DNA of 64,000 bases. Origin: Diploscapter coronatus. Lineage: Eukaryota > Nematoda > Chromadorea > Rhabditida > Rhabditidae. Under the pieces are notes generated by a model. It was given only the letters and a program-made list of their open reading frames with translations, was not told the DNA's origin and did no database searches. Made by a program: the position numbers and the translations under genes. The stretch is taken from contig OZ038422.1 in assembly GCA_964036155.1 (NCBI GenBank), positions 44,229,201-44,293,200 on the forward strand, in the 5' to 3' direction. Positions 28,753 through 41,159 of this stretch are shown piece by piece; position 1 is the stretch's first letter, and each line of letters starts with the position of its first letter.

Positions 28753-29223
28753 TTATTTACAACAAATGTCCCCTTCCTTTGTACCTTCTGGGCACTTATC
28801 TCCTATAGTAGGCCCAACCAATTCCTTGCCATCAGAGCACTGAAAATCGAAGCTTTTTTCATCTTTAAAAAGATATCAATTAAAAGTTTGCATATAAAAT
28901 GAACATCTGAAAGATGAATGCGCCTGATGAAATATAATGAAACGTTCTAAATATGCATCGAGATTTCAGAGATGCTGAACGACTTCTTTCATAGAATATT
29001 TCTGTATTCGACTTTAACGTACGTTATTCATGAATAATCTGAAAGTTGAAACTGAATTTGAACTGTTCACCTTCTTGCCACAGCAGTTGTCTCCATCCTT
29101 GGTAATTCCCGGAGGGCATTCCCCACCTAGGGTCGGCCCAATCACAGTTGTGCCTTCTGGACAATCAGCCAGAATCACCGAGATGAGAGAAGCTACTAGA
29201 AAGGCAATGACGAGTTTGTTCAT
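28753..29223 (-). CDS. small secreted CC-domain protein, internally duplicated
   Basis: Two exons: 29223-29071 and 28839-28753 (TAA), 79 residues, phase-0 intron. The signal peptide is MNKLVIAFLVASLISVILA. The mature part is two copies of one unit, one per exon: CPEGTTVIGPTLGGECPPG then DGDNCC, and CSDGKELVGPTIGDKCPEG then EGDICC. The four-cysteine pattern with a paired final CC and a central GPT.G motif fits the nematode CC domain (Pfam PF04942, as I recall it), short disulfide-bonded extracellular modules of unknown function. A minus-strand AATAAA is at 28710-28715. It is only about 430 bp from the end of the kelch gene and convergent with it. Confidence 0.78.
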
Positions 29224-30819
29224 TTTCTGAAATGAAAAATAAAACAGATCATCTAAGTTCGACAAAAATCGAAAATAATGAGATAAGGAAGTCTAGGGCC
29301 GTTCCCAGCTGTAGTGAATCCTTTTATACTGGACTGCATGCAATCAATCAGTTCAGGTCAAATACACATATTCCTCCATCTCAAATTCAGTTTCGCTTGT
29401 CTTCCAATTATCAAAACTTCTATCAACAAAGTGTCGATTCGTGGCTACTTTTTCCTCCTATTTCCTACGAAATCGAAGTTCGTGAAATATCTACTTTGCG
29501 CCACTAGAGTGAAACCGTATTATCTTTTGCATAGAAAATAATATGGAACTGATTGATTTATTCGTTAAATTGGAAAGTTTATCTAGGAGAACAAATTTTT
29601 AAGCATCATAGCACTTTATTAGAATTTGTAGCATTGCTGAAGTAGAACGTTTGTGAGCAAACCGCGTACAATATGTTAAATCGATTGAATATTGAGAAAA
29701 GGGAATAAAATAGCATCATAAAAATTATGTAGCGGAAATATGACACTGGATGAAAATTTCAAATATTCCAATTTTGAAATTGAAGCTGAAAGATGATTAA
29801 TTTGAATGATGATGCGTAGAAGGAAAAATGTGTTGCATTCAACGATTCATTTATCATGGAAATTGATAAAGTTCATTTGGTTGCTACTCACCCACGACAG
29901 AAAATCATTAAAAAAACTATGTTTAAATTCAGGCATTATCAGTTCTCAGATTTAAAAATTTATCTACTGTCTACTCTGAATTTGAACATCAATAAAATAT
30001 TTAGAATAATTAAAAACACCCTGAGAAAGGGAAGTGAAAGAATATGTTCGTTCGATTGAAAATAACGATCGAAGAATTGACCTGCATAACGGAATGAATG
30101 ATTTGTCGTAAATTATCGAATAAAATAAACATAGAAAAAGCCCTTATGATTTGGCAATGAACATCGTATTCTGCAAAAATATTCTGTTGAAACTCCTTCA
30201 GAGTTGATACTTGCAGAAAACAATAACTGACTCATTTTAGAATTTATCATTGCGCGACAGCCGACTTGACAGTGATTTTTTCCACTTTTTAAGAATCGGA
30301 AAAGCACCTCAGATTTTTATTACGGTAACCTGTTGATGACGTGATGACGAAATAGCGTAACGCGAAATGGCGAAGCGCTTTTTAGTATTTGACGAAGCAT
30401 AAAAATGACTGAACGCAAAAGAAGTTAGCAGGATTTTGCAGAGAAGGAAGCATTTCGTCGTTTTACGTTACGCCATTCCGTCATTACGCCACTTACAAGC
30501 TGCCTTTCTTGCGAATTTTGTTACTAACGAAAACAAAGACAGGAACATGAAAGAAATGGCTGAATAACAAATGTGGATACCCGAAAATGGTAGATTTGCT
30601 AAGAACTACGAAAATGCGAGATAGTCATGTCTTGCATTTTCGTATAAAAGCCTAACTAAGTAACATAAATAAGCAACAAATAAATAAAAAAAGGCTAATT
30701 GTTGTAGTAATCTGCTTAAAATATACGTAGAACATTTTCTTTCGAAAAAAAACTATTGAAAAATTTGGCGTTTCGATAAACTAGCAGCAATTAGCCCGTG
30801 AACATGGATGTAGACATGT
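29224..30819. other. intergenic, with a foldback
   Basis: Upstream of the CC-domain gene and downstream of the Ig receptor. No exon is supported. It holds the foldback at 30341-30487 and, at 30316-30321, a possible minus-strand AATAAA for the Ig receptor about 500 bp past its stop. Confidence 0.5.
30341..30487. mobile_element. foldback element, arms of 40 bp
   Basis: Arms 30341-30380 and 30448-30487 are reverse complements at 31 of 40 positions; all nine mismatches are transitions. They are separated by 67 bp. The core GTAACG/CGTTAC is CpG-containing. No ORF. A MITE or a solitary hairpin remnant is likely. Confidence 0.6.
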
Positions 30820-33800
30820 CTAAACTTGAGACTGAATCGAGGAAGTCATGGACAAATTAGCGAGTGGAGCTGCTGCAGGTGGTTGCATAAGGGAGGAATG
30901 TCGAATTGATGACTTCATTTGCTGCTGCTCTTGGTCCTGATTGCCCTTCAATTGTAGAATAGCGAAATTCAGTCCTTCATGATAACTTGCTCGCTTCTGA
31001 AATGAAATGTAACATTTGTGGAACGAACAATTTGAAAAGGCCTTACAATATTTGTTGATTCGCAAAATTATCCTGATAAAGTTCGGGTGAAAGAATGTTC
31101 ATATTTACGAGTCAACAATAGCAAGGTAACATTTAGAAGCTTCTAGTATTCTTGTAGAATGGCATGTTTAAAAGAGTTCGACTTCGAAAAACAGACGAAA
31201 TCATGCCATTTTGACAAAAATCTTGACTTGAGTTTAAGCATTCTGTTAAGCCCGAATTGGCGTTACAAGTTTGCAAAATAATTAACCAAAGCCTTACATT
31301 TTGCATTTAGCGAAGGATAGTTGGTTGAGGAGACAAACTCAGAGCTGTGACAGGTTAGGAAATGGAAATTAGTGATAGAATAGGGGCATTGGCTGAAGCT
31401 GAAGCGTGTGATTGAAGCCATTGAACATGGATTATTGGATGAAGAGACGAGTTGAAGAATGGTGCGTTACGATAATTAGCTGAAGAAGAAGAGGGTCAAT
31501 GTTGCGATTTTTACAGAAACGACAATGATAATTCTTGGACAATGCACAGAATATGACCGGAATTGTTCGAAATTTTCTTCCTGTTTTGAAAATCTCAAAG
31601 TGTTTCCGAACATCCTCGTTTCTGACGAGACAATATTATCGCAAAGAAAAGTAGAATTATCATTATTCGTTTGTCGAAATCGTCAACATTCACCTTGGTT
31701 GGACGTGAATTGTGCGGGAAGTTCGAAAATGCGCACTTCCGCAATTCAGAATTCAACTCAAACTGTCGTCATATGCGCTGCTTCGTCGAGAGCCGTTTTC
31801 ACTGCCAAATCGTAAGGGCTCTGCAATCGAATTTATAGAGGAAGGTAGGGGAAGGGAAATAGGAAAGAGCAGACAGAAGTTAAAAGAGATCAGTTTGGGT
31901 AAATCATAATTGGATATCGATTGATTTTTAGCAATTATGGAAAAATATCTATCAATCGATATCATTTAGAAGGGAAAAATTCCAAATTATTCACACGATA
32001 TGATAAATGATCGAGGCAAGAATTGGTTGAATTATCGTTAAATTGCAGACAATCGTGATTAGTTCCATTCGATGGGGTGTTGCAATTTGACGATAAATGG
32101 CAACAAACTCAATGGGTAATCGGCGAAACATTTTGCATGGAATGTCTTGAGTCAATCAACGGAACTGTAAAGGGGAAAAGGGCACGACAAACTGACTATG
32201 AAATTACATTTGAGAAGGTTGAATGATCTCTCGAAATGGACTTAATTTTTGACAGAAACATTATTCCACGAAAGGTCATTCAATAGTTGAAATAAAATTC
32301 TGGAGGATGATTCAATCAGACCACCGCCTCCCGGCTCAAATACACGCCATAAGCGGGTTCATTTACCTCTCCTGTGGGCGTCGGGTTGAAATGTCGAGGA
32401 GGATCCGCATCGTAGAAATTGTCGCGTGCATTCAGACTGAAACTATTTCATCGTCATTTGATGTTTATTGAATGATTTTTAGATCTTTCATAACTTTAAG
32501 AGAGGCTGGAAAGTTTTCCAAAAATCGACAAATGCTCTTCTGTCAACTAATCAACTAAATGCTAAAAGCGATGTTGACTTTTCATCAAAAGAAGAGAAAC
32601 AATAACCATGATCTGAAAAGAAATACTATCAAAGACTCACTTGGCTTTCGCCTTTGGCTCATTGTAGTCTGTTGCGTCTTTCGTCCCTGCAAATTGATTA
32701 CTCATCTTTTTCGAGTATTCACGAATCTTCTTACTTTGGAAGCACATGACTCGTCGCTTGATACAGAAAGCGAGGAGGCAGATCGAGAAGAGAATGAGAC
32801 CGATGACCACGAAGAAAACGATCCACCAGGCATTGATGTGCGCTGACGAGCTACTGCCTCCGCCAAGCAGGGTATCAAGAGAAACGGGAATTCTGAAACA
32901 ATTCAAATAGACCTAAGTGAGTGGGTTACGACATACTGTTTGGATCCGTACTGATTCATCACCTTGAGCGATATCTGCCTGTATCTGTCAGAATCTCGAA
33001 CTTGGTTGATCTTCAATCTGGCCAAGTAGCAATTCGGCACCGAGTTGTTTTGAGTTGCTCCTTCGAATTGGAAATTCTCCCATTGCTGACCGACCTGAAA
33101 ATACATATCTCATTATTTTTAGAGTGAACGTTTTCGGTTTGAAATGCCAATTCAAAAATAAATCTCCCGAAAAAGTTTCGTAGAAACAGTTGGAGGTTGT
33201 AGCATTTGATCGAAATATTTCGTCAATTTCACAAAAAGAGTGAATTCATCCAAAATTGCGACCAATACAAAAAGAGAAAAATCATACAGGGTACAGCTTC
33301 CGCTCGTTGTCTTTTGAGCAGCGAGCTGATTTATAGAAATCCTTCTAGCATCGAAATCTCCTTTCGAGATTTCAAAAAAAAAAAACTAACCTGCAAGTCA
33401 TTCTGATCAATGATGAAGACGACCTCTCTGGGAGGACGAGGCATCGGCTCTGCACAATAATGGACAGTGACAACTGCACTGTTATGACGCGAATCCTGAA
33501 TCGAATAAAGTATAGTTTGTACAACATGATCTTCATTCGCTTTGATACTTCATTCTTAAAAAATTAACCCCAAAACGGATGCGAATTAGTTTGAAAATTG
33601 ATGAAATCCATATTCGATTAATTCCGAATCGAAGTTGTTGAAGTCTACATGCCATTTTAGGAAAGATTTTCAATAATCCAGTTAGATGGCCAAGATTTGT
33701 TAAAAATTTAGTGGAATCATGCAGGCGCATAAATGAATCGACTTTAGTTCAATCCATTATTTAGGTGAAAGGGTAAAATGTGCACTCACAGGGGGATCCC

Positions 33801-36800
33801 TAACCTGCTCGATGGTTGTCGGCGTGTCTGATTGCATCGGAGTTCCGATCACTTGGATGTTCAGAGTCGACTGACCTGGGGAGTCCAAAGGAGGAGAGCA
33901 TTCAGGGGCTCCCTAGAAGTAAAATCATTTTAAAAAATCCTAAACTTTTTTTTTTTTTAAATTATGCTATATTTGCATTGATTTCAAGATAATTGAATTG
34001 AAGATCAACTTACTTGGGAGACATAGGAGCATGCAGAGCACCAGTACTGTCCGGAATATGAATAATTCTGGATCTTCAAAGTGCAGGACGCCGTAAGATG
34101 CTGGAATGAATTCGCTCTTGAGAAAGATGTTTCAATTCTTACAACAGCATTCGGATTTCGATACGGCAGGCCAAGTCCTCCGCCCATTTCAGTGTATTGA
34201 CCCTCGAATCCTTGCGGACAAGCTGCGTCTTCGACCTGAAATTTTAGACAGGTGAAGTTTAGTCCAATCAAACATCAGGATTGTAACGGTCACTTCCGTT
34301 ATAAATAGATTCTATATGCACGAAGGAATTACCTGTCCATTGGATCGTCTGAGTCTCCAGAATACGACCGGTCTGGGATTGCCATCGACATTGCAGGTCA
34401 TTTTAACCTGTTGGTTCATTTCGATGCGATTGCCGGCTTGGAAGGGAGGAATCGATTGTAGCTGCGCGAAGTTGTCACCGCTCAGGTGGGCAGAAGCTGG
34501 AAACAAATCGATAACTAGAGTTTGAATTATGATACATTTTAGTCCCATCGAATATCGCATACGAGTATTCAGGATTGTATGAGACTAGTCTTGTCTTCTT
34601 GTCGAAGAGATAATTTTTAGCTTCCTAAACGCGAGATTCGCGCTCAAATCTTATTAGACCATAAAATAACAATCATTCAATATTCCTTGAGTTTATTATT
34701 TGGCAGAAAAACCTACAGTATGGATCGATCTGAACGGCTTCACTGGTCTGCATTTCCTGGTCCGAGAGCAGATTGTTGTTGGCCTGGCACTGAATTGACT
34801 GTCCGATCATCTCGGTCCCAATCGTGATTTCTGCTCCATTTCCACTAAAAGCACTCATTGATCACTTTTTCCTTCATCGCCATCAAATTCACCTGGTGAT
34901 GACTCCGTTTTTGAGCCATCTGAAGTTGTTTGCATCAGGATGCGCCTGCACTGCACAGCGAAGTGTCTTCCTTCTACCACTCTGCTGACACAGGTTGTCT
35001 GGGCCACGAACACATTCTACGTAGAATCTGGAATATAATAACTGACGGATTCTTTCATAGAAGCGTTTCCTTGAGAACTTGAACTTTTTAGTTCGCATTT
35101 GTTTTGTCGACGATGGATTCGCTATGCTGCAGGAAAGAGATTCGAAAACTACTCTTACCTGTATCCCTGATTGGAGATGAGCACAGGCCCCTGTCCATTT
35201 TCGTCGACCACGTGCGGCTGTTTCAGATAGCGGACATCCACTGTCGCGGGAGCCGAATCGACAATCTCTGAATAGTTTCAATTTTAGACTTTGAATAACT
35301 CAAGGAAATCCCACGTCCTTGCAACGTTGCCTGGCACATGATTGTTGCTCCAGTCCAATTCGTATTCACAACAATGTTTCGCAGAACGATCGTCTGAAAA
35401 GTATTTTTTTTTGTAATTTTATCTTTCATTATTAGCATTTTTCCTTGCTTATAATCGATATCGTAAATCATTTTTGTCGTTTTTGAATATTTTCCATATT
35501 TGGACTGCCTCTTGACATTGGATAAGGACCCTCAGCTAACAAGGAGTAGAGCTGGTTGCGTAATCCCTTTCCTGACCTCTATCCTCACAAACAGCCACAA
35601 TATTCTCGTCTTCTCTTCTTTCCTTATTAGATATTGATACTGTTTTTTTAGTCAAGAATTCTTGGGATTTTTGAAAATATTACATATCCTAGAGACTAGA
35701 AAAGAGAATTATTTATGATAGGAGAAAGATACATTTATTTTCTCAAAATTCAACGAATGCATAAAATGAAAATCAAGATTGATATCCCTCTTCAACTCGA
35801 AGATAATAAAACCATCAGCATAATGCAATTATTTTATGACCATCATTCTTACCGATTTTGTAAGAAAATGATTGCATCGTATCTTATTTAGTGAAAGGGG
35901 TAACAGAAAACGGAAACGGTATCTCATCTTTCTCTTTTTGTCTGTCGAAATTCTCATCTTTCATGTTTTTGTCAAATTTTGTGGCTTTTTTTCGAGGGGA
36001 TCTGCGATCTAAAGATCTTTTTCTCTCCTTTCTTCAGTGTTTGTGCCTAGTCGTGCAAAGACCCATCAAAGAGGAGAGCCGCTTCGATGACCAGAAAGGA
36101 CTGTGGGAAAATGGGTCCTTCTACCATTCAGAGATTCAGAAATATTCGGAGAAATAGACACTCAGACAGTCGAACAGTCATTGAGAGGGCACGCTTTTTT
36201 CCTTCACTTCCATTTCTGTGTTCAAGCACTCAATGAGACTCGATGAATCGACTCAAGTTGTAGGTTCAACGAACTTTTCCAACAGCTAATGTCGAATGTG
36301 TGAATTGAGAGGAGGAGAAATCCAACGCAAACACTTCGTTTCTTTAATCAAAACAGAAACCGAACAGAAAAAGCAACACTCACAGCTCGCAATCTAACCT
36401 ACATTCGATTGAACTTGGAAATTCACACATTTCAACCATTAGAAAGTTGATCTTCGCGAAAAACATAGCCGACTCTATGGAATTTTGAATATCAGATGAA
36501 TATTTTCTAGGTTGCTGAATGATTCTGAAGTTTGCTAGAATGACATCATTTGAAAAATGTAGAAATTCAATCTTTCATAGATTGCACTATCTTTAAGTCA
36601 TCTAGAAATTGCTTGAATTCCTAGTGAGTGATTCATGAAAACTATTTATATCACATCTTTGAAGATTCCATCTAAATTCAATACTTTTCATTTATCTTTC
36701 TAGAAAAAACTCTTTCAAAAGAAAATTTTGACTTGCCAAAAACATATCGGCAAATTGCCTTTGGTCAGAAATTTTCTCCATTGCTGCATAATGAACGCTC

Positions 36801-38515
36801 TCGATCAATCAATGTCACATACATGTCAAAATAAGGTTTCTGGCTCATTTTTGAGCGGCACAACACTTTTATTCGAAGTGAAAAATGAACTATTCTCCTC
36901 AGAAACGTATCTTTCAGAAAGTACATTTTAGTCTAATCGTTGGCAAAGAACGAAAGAGATGAACGATCAGAATTTGAGGGGATTTGCCAGATTTGGCTGA
37001 ATGCAGAAAGAAGGAGAATGGCTTGAGCCAAGTCGCCAGACAGGAGCAGAAAATTATGAGCTTAGGCGGAGGTTTTTGTAATTAGTGGCGAAGAGAAAGA
37101 GAACTGCAAGTTATTACCGGTCGAATATGCATTATTGAATGGAAAGGTTGGAATTAGCAGATGTGTAAAATGGCTTTCTTGTTCTATGTTGCCGTCCATA
37201 ATCAAAACGATTTCTCAGAAACATTTGAATCGGAATCGAATATAAATTTAGCTTCAACCTTTATCAAAAAATACAATTGAAATGGAATTCTATGCTATGA
37301 ATTTATTCCTTTTGAAACTCAACGATAACTTTTCAACTGGATTTCCTAAAGACATTCAAAATGCGCGAATTTATTAGCTTTTCTCCATCCAATTTACAGC
37401 TCCTCTCCACCAAAAGCTGTAAATCTGTCGTACTTGGTGTAAATTTCTGTATCAATTGAGTGTCAGTTTTACAATCGAATGGACACGTGTAAATTCGGCT
37501 GAAATGATCCAATCCTCAAACGGGTTGCAGAGAAAGGAAATCGAGGCTTGAAGGAAGACATTTGAAATGGAAGAGGAAAAGAAAAGAGACCGCTTGAATG
37601 AACTGTCATAAAGGACATAAAAGAGTTGAAAAGGGTAGAGAAAAGTTGAAATGAGACGATAGATGATGACTCGCAAAGAAGAAAGGAGATGAAATGAAGT
37701 GCATTGCACAATTAGATTGCGGTCTGGAGAACTATGGATCTCGAACGCTAAGGTCAACGCTGCACAGAAGAAGACGATTCTCTATAGTCTTTGTGAAGAG
37801 ACAGAGCTAGCCGACTGCAAGGCTTCGAAAATCAACCGCCAAATGCAGTCGAGGAGAAATCATCGAGTCATCGATAGCAGAATGGGAAAGAAAAGTGATG
37901 TCAAAGATTTCGCATTCTGCTGTTGATTTAGCGTTATTGTATTACTTTGAAATGAACTAGATGTGCAATGAATTGAGGAATATTGATTCAAGTTTAAAAA
38001 TCGATAAAGCCGTACCGGAAATCCAGCGCTTCTAGTCAGATCTTGTGCCGAATTCAGAACGTTGACCATATCAGTGATATTCCGATCGATGCAGTCGATG
38101 CACACAAATCGAAGCTGGCTGACGGGGGACTCAGACACGCAGTAGATCGTCTCTTTTGTGGTCGGGCCTGTAAAAAGTAAAATCTTAAAAGGCTATTATT
38201 ATATTCAGAATTTTGAATGAAAGTGAGGATAAAGCTACTTTGCTGATTAGAAATTCATCGAAGTTAAACTTTCCTCGCATAAGGAATTGAAAAGTGATTG
38301 AAGATGACTGTCTTACCAAGCATTGTCCAGACGATCTGATTCAGATGCTGTGCATTTGAGACTTGGAATGGCATGTCTGAGATCTTGACTTGAACTGTAG
38401 GAGGCATTTGGGCTAAAACTTTTAATGAATGAAGATCATCCTGAATTGATTTCCTACCATGGAGACTCAAAATGCCTATGAGCAGTAGGAGAATTATGCC
38501 GAGGGCCGTCGCCAT
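30820..38515 (-). CDS. single-pass transmembrane Ig-superfamily receptor
   Basis: Minus-strand exons: 38515-38458 (start, signal peptide MATALGIILLLLIGILSLHG), 38412-38317, 38167-38016, 35393-35315, 35267-35159, 35027-34893, 34844-34717, 34496-34333, 34235-34014, 33912-33790, 33495-33390, 33094-32937, 32892-32641, 32436-32367, 31820-31764, 30996-30820 (TAG). Every junction is in phase; about 694 residues. Ig-like units: IYCV..IMCQA; LRCAV..FRWLKN..IQCQANN; MTCNVDGNP..VFWRLR..YWCSACS; then a degenerate cysteine-bearing region. A TM helix (WWIVFFVVIGLILFSICLLA) precedes basic CIKRR and a cytoplasmic tail of about 135 residues with a Q-rich part (NQDQEQQQ). An alternative short tail is possible (stop 32318-32316). 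No specific ortholog is recognised; a cell-surface adhesion or recognition role is inferred. The third intron is 2.6 kb. Confidence 0.8.
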
Positions 38516-39204
38516 GTTGGATTAGAGGCCCTGCAGATATTATTTTTTGGAAAGCGTAATTTATGATAATGTATAAATAGTTGTCATAAAATATTTAAAA
38601 GAAAAAACAATAACTCATTTGTCGAACGGCGATTTACTCCCTTTTGACAGAAATAAGTGAAGAAATGCGGAAAGAAGACTGCAAATGCGACATAACAGAT
38701 GGTTTGCAGGGCAGAAAGAGTGAAGTATGTACTGTTCGGCAAGATGAAGCATTTCGAACTAATAAACAAAGTTGTGAAAGATAAGTGAGGAAATCAATAT
38801 GCAGAACTTGACAAATGGCTTTCAGTCAAAAGTCTTAAACATCAAGCTGGAATGAAGAATAACGCAAGGAAAAAATAATCAGAAGAATATGAAAAACTCT
38901 CAAAGATGATATCAATTCGCATGAAGGTGACAAGGAAACGGAACAGGTTTCACGAAAAAATCTAAAAAATTCAGTTGTTTCAATCGAGAGAAGCGTCGAT
39001 TTTTGACAAGAAAATCAATGAGAAAAGTGAACAAAATTTGCAAGAAATCGTTTGATGAAAGAAAGAAAAAAACGAGGCAAAAGTAAAAGAAAAAAAGAGA
39101 AAGAGGTTGAACGGAGAGGTCTCATGGAAGAAGGAGAGGGAAAGAGCGAGATAAAGAGATGAAAGGAGGTGAAAAGGTAAGAGGTCTGTAGATAGGGAAG
39201 AGGA

Positions 39205-39232
39205 ATAGAGAGAGAGAGAGAGAAAGAGAGAG
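39205..39232 (+). repeat. (AG)n microsatellite
   Basis: About 28 bp of nearly uninterrupted AG on the plus strand inside a longer purine tract. Confidence 0.85.
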
Positions 39233-41107
39233 GAGGGGATAAGGTTGGGGTCATTCGCTCTCCCTTTGCATAAATACCCAATACAAAGGGTCCACAGTCC
39301 CACTGGCAAGGGCAGTTTTGTTTTATTCCCTTCATACCTGAATAACTCCCATTGAAATAAAATAATAATAGGGCAGACCAAAAGAGAACCTCCGGAATAA
39401 TCGCCGAATCCCGGGTCTAATTCTAATGAGATACGGAACAAAAAAGGGGCAGAGAAACAGAAAGGGCGGCAACAATTTCCCTGACCCATGAACACAGGCC
39501 AACAGAATTCTTGATTATTTTCGGTAATTAGACAAATTGTTGGTCGAAAAAGGCAATATTGCTAGACTTTTGATGATTTTATGAGTCTAGAATTGAGATA
39601 AATAAATTCTAGAAACCACGTAATTTATGATGCGAGGCAGAAAATAGAAATCGACGCAGTTAGCGATATTTGAATGAATGTGCTAGTTTCTTTTCTCGGA
39701 CCATGGTCGCTTTCTCAGCGACTTTACTAAATCAGGTGGATTTCACAGATTTCGCAGCGATCAGCGAAAGACTCGAGTCTGGGAAAATGGGCGATGAAAG
39801 AGAATCCGAGCAAGTGGTTGATTGCAGAAAAATACGAGAAGGAACCGAATAAAGACATGAAAGAGGAAGTGAACTCTCACACAACTCCGAGGCATAACAG
39901 ACAAAGAAGTGAGAACCGACAGAAGGAGTTAGACACAAAGGGCAGATATTACCTGAAGTGGAATTTTGGTAGAAGAATAAAAGTGTCCCACCCATTTAGT
40001 AATTGATATTCAATCTTGTGAAAGAGATTTTGACTTTGAGCCCTAATATGTGGCTGCTAATGAATGGGAACGAACATATCGTGAGAAATTATTGCGGATT
40101 GCTGAACCTCTTATTCGAAACGAGAAATATTCATCCACTATGAGACTAGAGATGGCACAAAACAAACGACTAGATGAGATTGAATTTTGTGCTTTCAGAA
40201 TCAGAATGAAATTTTCTACTTCAGCAATACAAGAATTCTATCTCCAGCCTGACAGATTCTATTATAGGAATAGATTTTTCGGCGGATTTTGGAAGTAAAA
40301 TTGTACGTTGAAGGTGATAAAATAGCCAGGTATTTTAGCAGAAGACGGGGCGGAAAGAGTAGTAACGGCAGCTCAAGGACACAGTTTTAGGAGGGGCAAA
40401 GGGAGGGAAAAAGGATTGGAAAGGAATGGGCCTCTGACCGTGGCATTGTCATGGCTCTGAAGGGAAAAGAAGATTAACGGCTGCAGAAAAGAGAGGGCAG
40501 AATGGGGAGGAAAATACAGGCAGAGAAATGAAGATGCATGCGCATTAATTGAACGAACGGGCAATAAAAGTACTGCAAAGGAGGAACATGACATTATTGA
40601 ATGACAAATGCTTTGGATTTATAATCATTGCTGAACTGAGCTGATATATTTAAGTGATAAATTGGCATTTTTAAAGGAATTACTTTTGTGCCCAAATTTT
40701 TATCCGCCCCTGTAAATTGCGAAGACCGAATTTTTATCTGATAAATTATTGAAAAAAAAACTTGAATTTATGATCAATATTTTTCATGAAGCTACAATGA
40801 GCTTTCATAAATTTAAATCGATACAAGATTGTTCAAATGAAAATTGATGCAAGGATTGTCTGGAAGAGAGGATCTCATTCAAGAGACGATAAAAATATCT
40901 GTAGAGCATTCCATTTCATACGGTCTCTCATTCATTCGTTTCTCATTTCCCGCTATCTATTCTAAACTCCTTTCTTTCTCTCGACATAAATCTCAAGTCT
41001 CATTCTCCATTTTGCATAAAATAATAAAAGCGATTTTTTGTTCTGTTTCAATAAAAATATTGTACGTTTTGCAGTGATTCACTGGAGATGAATCAGCCTA
41101 CGAGCAG

Positions 41108-41159
41108 GAGCCTTTCCTATTCCATTTTCTATTAAAAAATATTGGCAAAGGAAAGGCTC
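41108..41159. repeat. short perfect inverted repeat
   Basis: GAGCCTTTCCT (41108-41118) and AGGAAAGGCTC (41149-41159) are exact reverse complements separated by 30 bp. No gene or T-run terminator is linked to it; probably a foldback remnant. Confidence 0.5.

Noticed and set aside
38980..39495. 171-codon minus ORF, the second longest open frame
   Set aside because: It lies opposite a GA-rich plus tract, where stop codons are rare on the complement. The product is Ser/Leu/Phe low complexity with no splice or family support.
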